DNA from: Gibbula magus
Taxonomy: Eukaryota; Mollusca; Gastropoda; Trochida; Trochidae
Assembly: GCA_936450465.1 (NCBI GenBank)
Contig: OW388289.1
Coordinates: 79,997,093 to 80,061,092 of the forward strand
Direction of reading: 5' to 3'
DNA length: 64,000 nucleotides
Positions 63,246-64,000 of this stretch are shown here, in pieces. Made by a program: the position numbers and the translations under genes. The notes below the pieces were generated by a model. It was not told the DNA's origin, did no database searches, and worked only from the letters and a program-made list of their open reading frames with translations. How positions within the stretch are numbered: the stretch's first letter is position 1; the number at the start of each line of letters is the position of its first letter.

Positions 63246-64000
63246 ACCTGGTGCTGTAAAACGACAGGAAAGTTAAAGCGTGTGGTGTGACAATGAAGCA
63301 GTCTATGCCACTGTCACATTGAAGATAACCTAGTGATGTATGAATATAATCCCCTATGTATCGGTGAACCAGACCCCTTAATGTTTAAAGAGCCTGTAAG
63401 TCTAGAACAAGACTACAGACCTTACTTTAATTTTTTTAAAATTCAAATTTGGAAATTTGACACACAAAAAAATCATTTCATAGACTAAATGTTCGTTTTG
63501 ACCTTGTGTGTGCATTATTATAGGCATGCTCTATATGGTCTATACAGCATTGCTGTGACTGTGCGGTAAAAGGATAAGCTTGTTGCTGTTCTATATCAGC
63601 GTGCCGAATTTCCTGATACGTATTTGTGTTTGGTGTAAATGTTTATATAAATATTATGGATAACTTACTTACATATCCAATATCACAACATTAGGTTACA
63701 CTTCATGAAAGTGTGAATAGAATTTGGATATTGTAAGTAAAACTTTGTAATTAATATATTATGGAAAAAGTAAAATATTTTACATCACTACTTTAGAATA
63801 CTTCTCTTTGAATTATGAACGTGTTGTGAAGAGCTAAAAAGCTACTACAAAGTTAGTATTTTGGAAATTATTAAAACAATTTTATTTTTATCTTTATTTT
63901 AAAAAAAATAACATTATGACTTTATAAATTATTCATATGTTAAAGCTATGGCGGGTCTAATGGACACAATGATCGTACAATGCGTCACCTTTTGTACAGC
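63246..64000. other. Gene-free window end
   Basis: AT-rich, with no recognised gene or repeat. ATATCCAATATCACAACATT and the nearby GGATATTGTAAGT suggest a weak inverted repeat around 63675-63740. Confidence 0.35.

Overview
This is animal genomic DNA: AT-rich, intron-rich and full of minisatellites, MITEs, a SINE and LINE remnants. Every gene runs left to right on the + strand. The gene set (an ABCC4-type transporter tail, then an expanded family with a helical N-terminus, Death and TIR domains) suggests a lophotrochozoan invertebrate, possibly a bivalve mollusc. That assignment is inferred from style and cannot be proved here. I saw no bacterial gene, rRNA, functional tRNA or CRISPR array.

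Layout. 257-3476: last six exons of an ABCC4-like ABC transporter (second nucleotide-binding domain plus a long Ser/basic tail). 3.5-11.9 kb: gene-free, with a 42-bp and a 45-bp minisatellite, a fold-back repeat, a tRNA-derived SINE with target-site duplication, a LINE 3' end and a third minisatellite. 11913-26979: gene A, 22 coding exons, 1504 aa. 27.2-28.1 kb: broken extra copies of its last exon. 28.1-35.6 kb: gene-free. 35643-57108: gene B, the paralogue of A, again 22 coding exons with identical phases, 1503 aa. 58.8-59.1 kb: another broken TIR copy. 59.2-64 kb: gene-free, with fold-back elements, MITEs and a long (TA)n tract.

The main discovery is the A/B pair. Joining exons at their splice sites gives uninterrupted frames with this order: about 860 residues of helical ARM/HEAT-like repeats, a coiled coil, a Death domain, TIR1, a short linker, TIR2, a Pro/Gln-rich tail and a C-terminal CaaX box (CAIL in A, CTLL in B). 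Both TIR domains keep a glutamate at the position where SARM1-type and plant TIR NADases have their catalytic Glu. The inferred picture is a lipid-anchored sensor/adaptor with Death-domain oligomerisation and a paired TIR output.

The N-terminal halves of A and B have diverged strongly, but the Death and TIR exons are almost identical at DNA level, with sharp boundaries inside exons. This suggests gene conversion of the effector end. Gene B also has an in-frame alternative last exon that would replace both TIR domains and the CaaX box with a coiled-coil tail. All exon joins are my own reading of splice consensus and phase; no transcript data were available.
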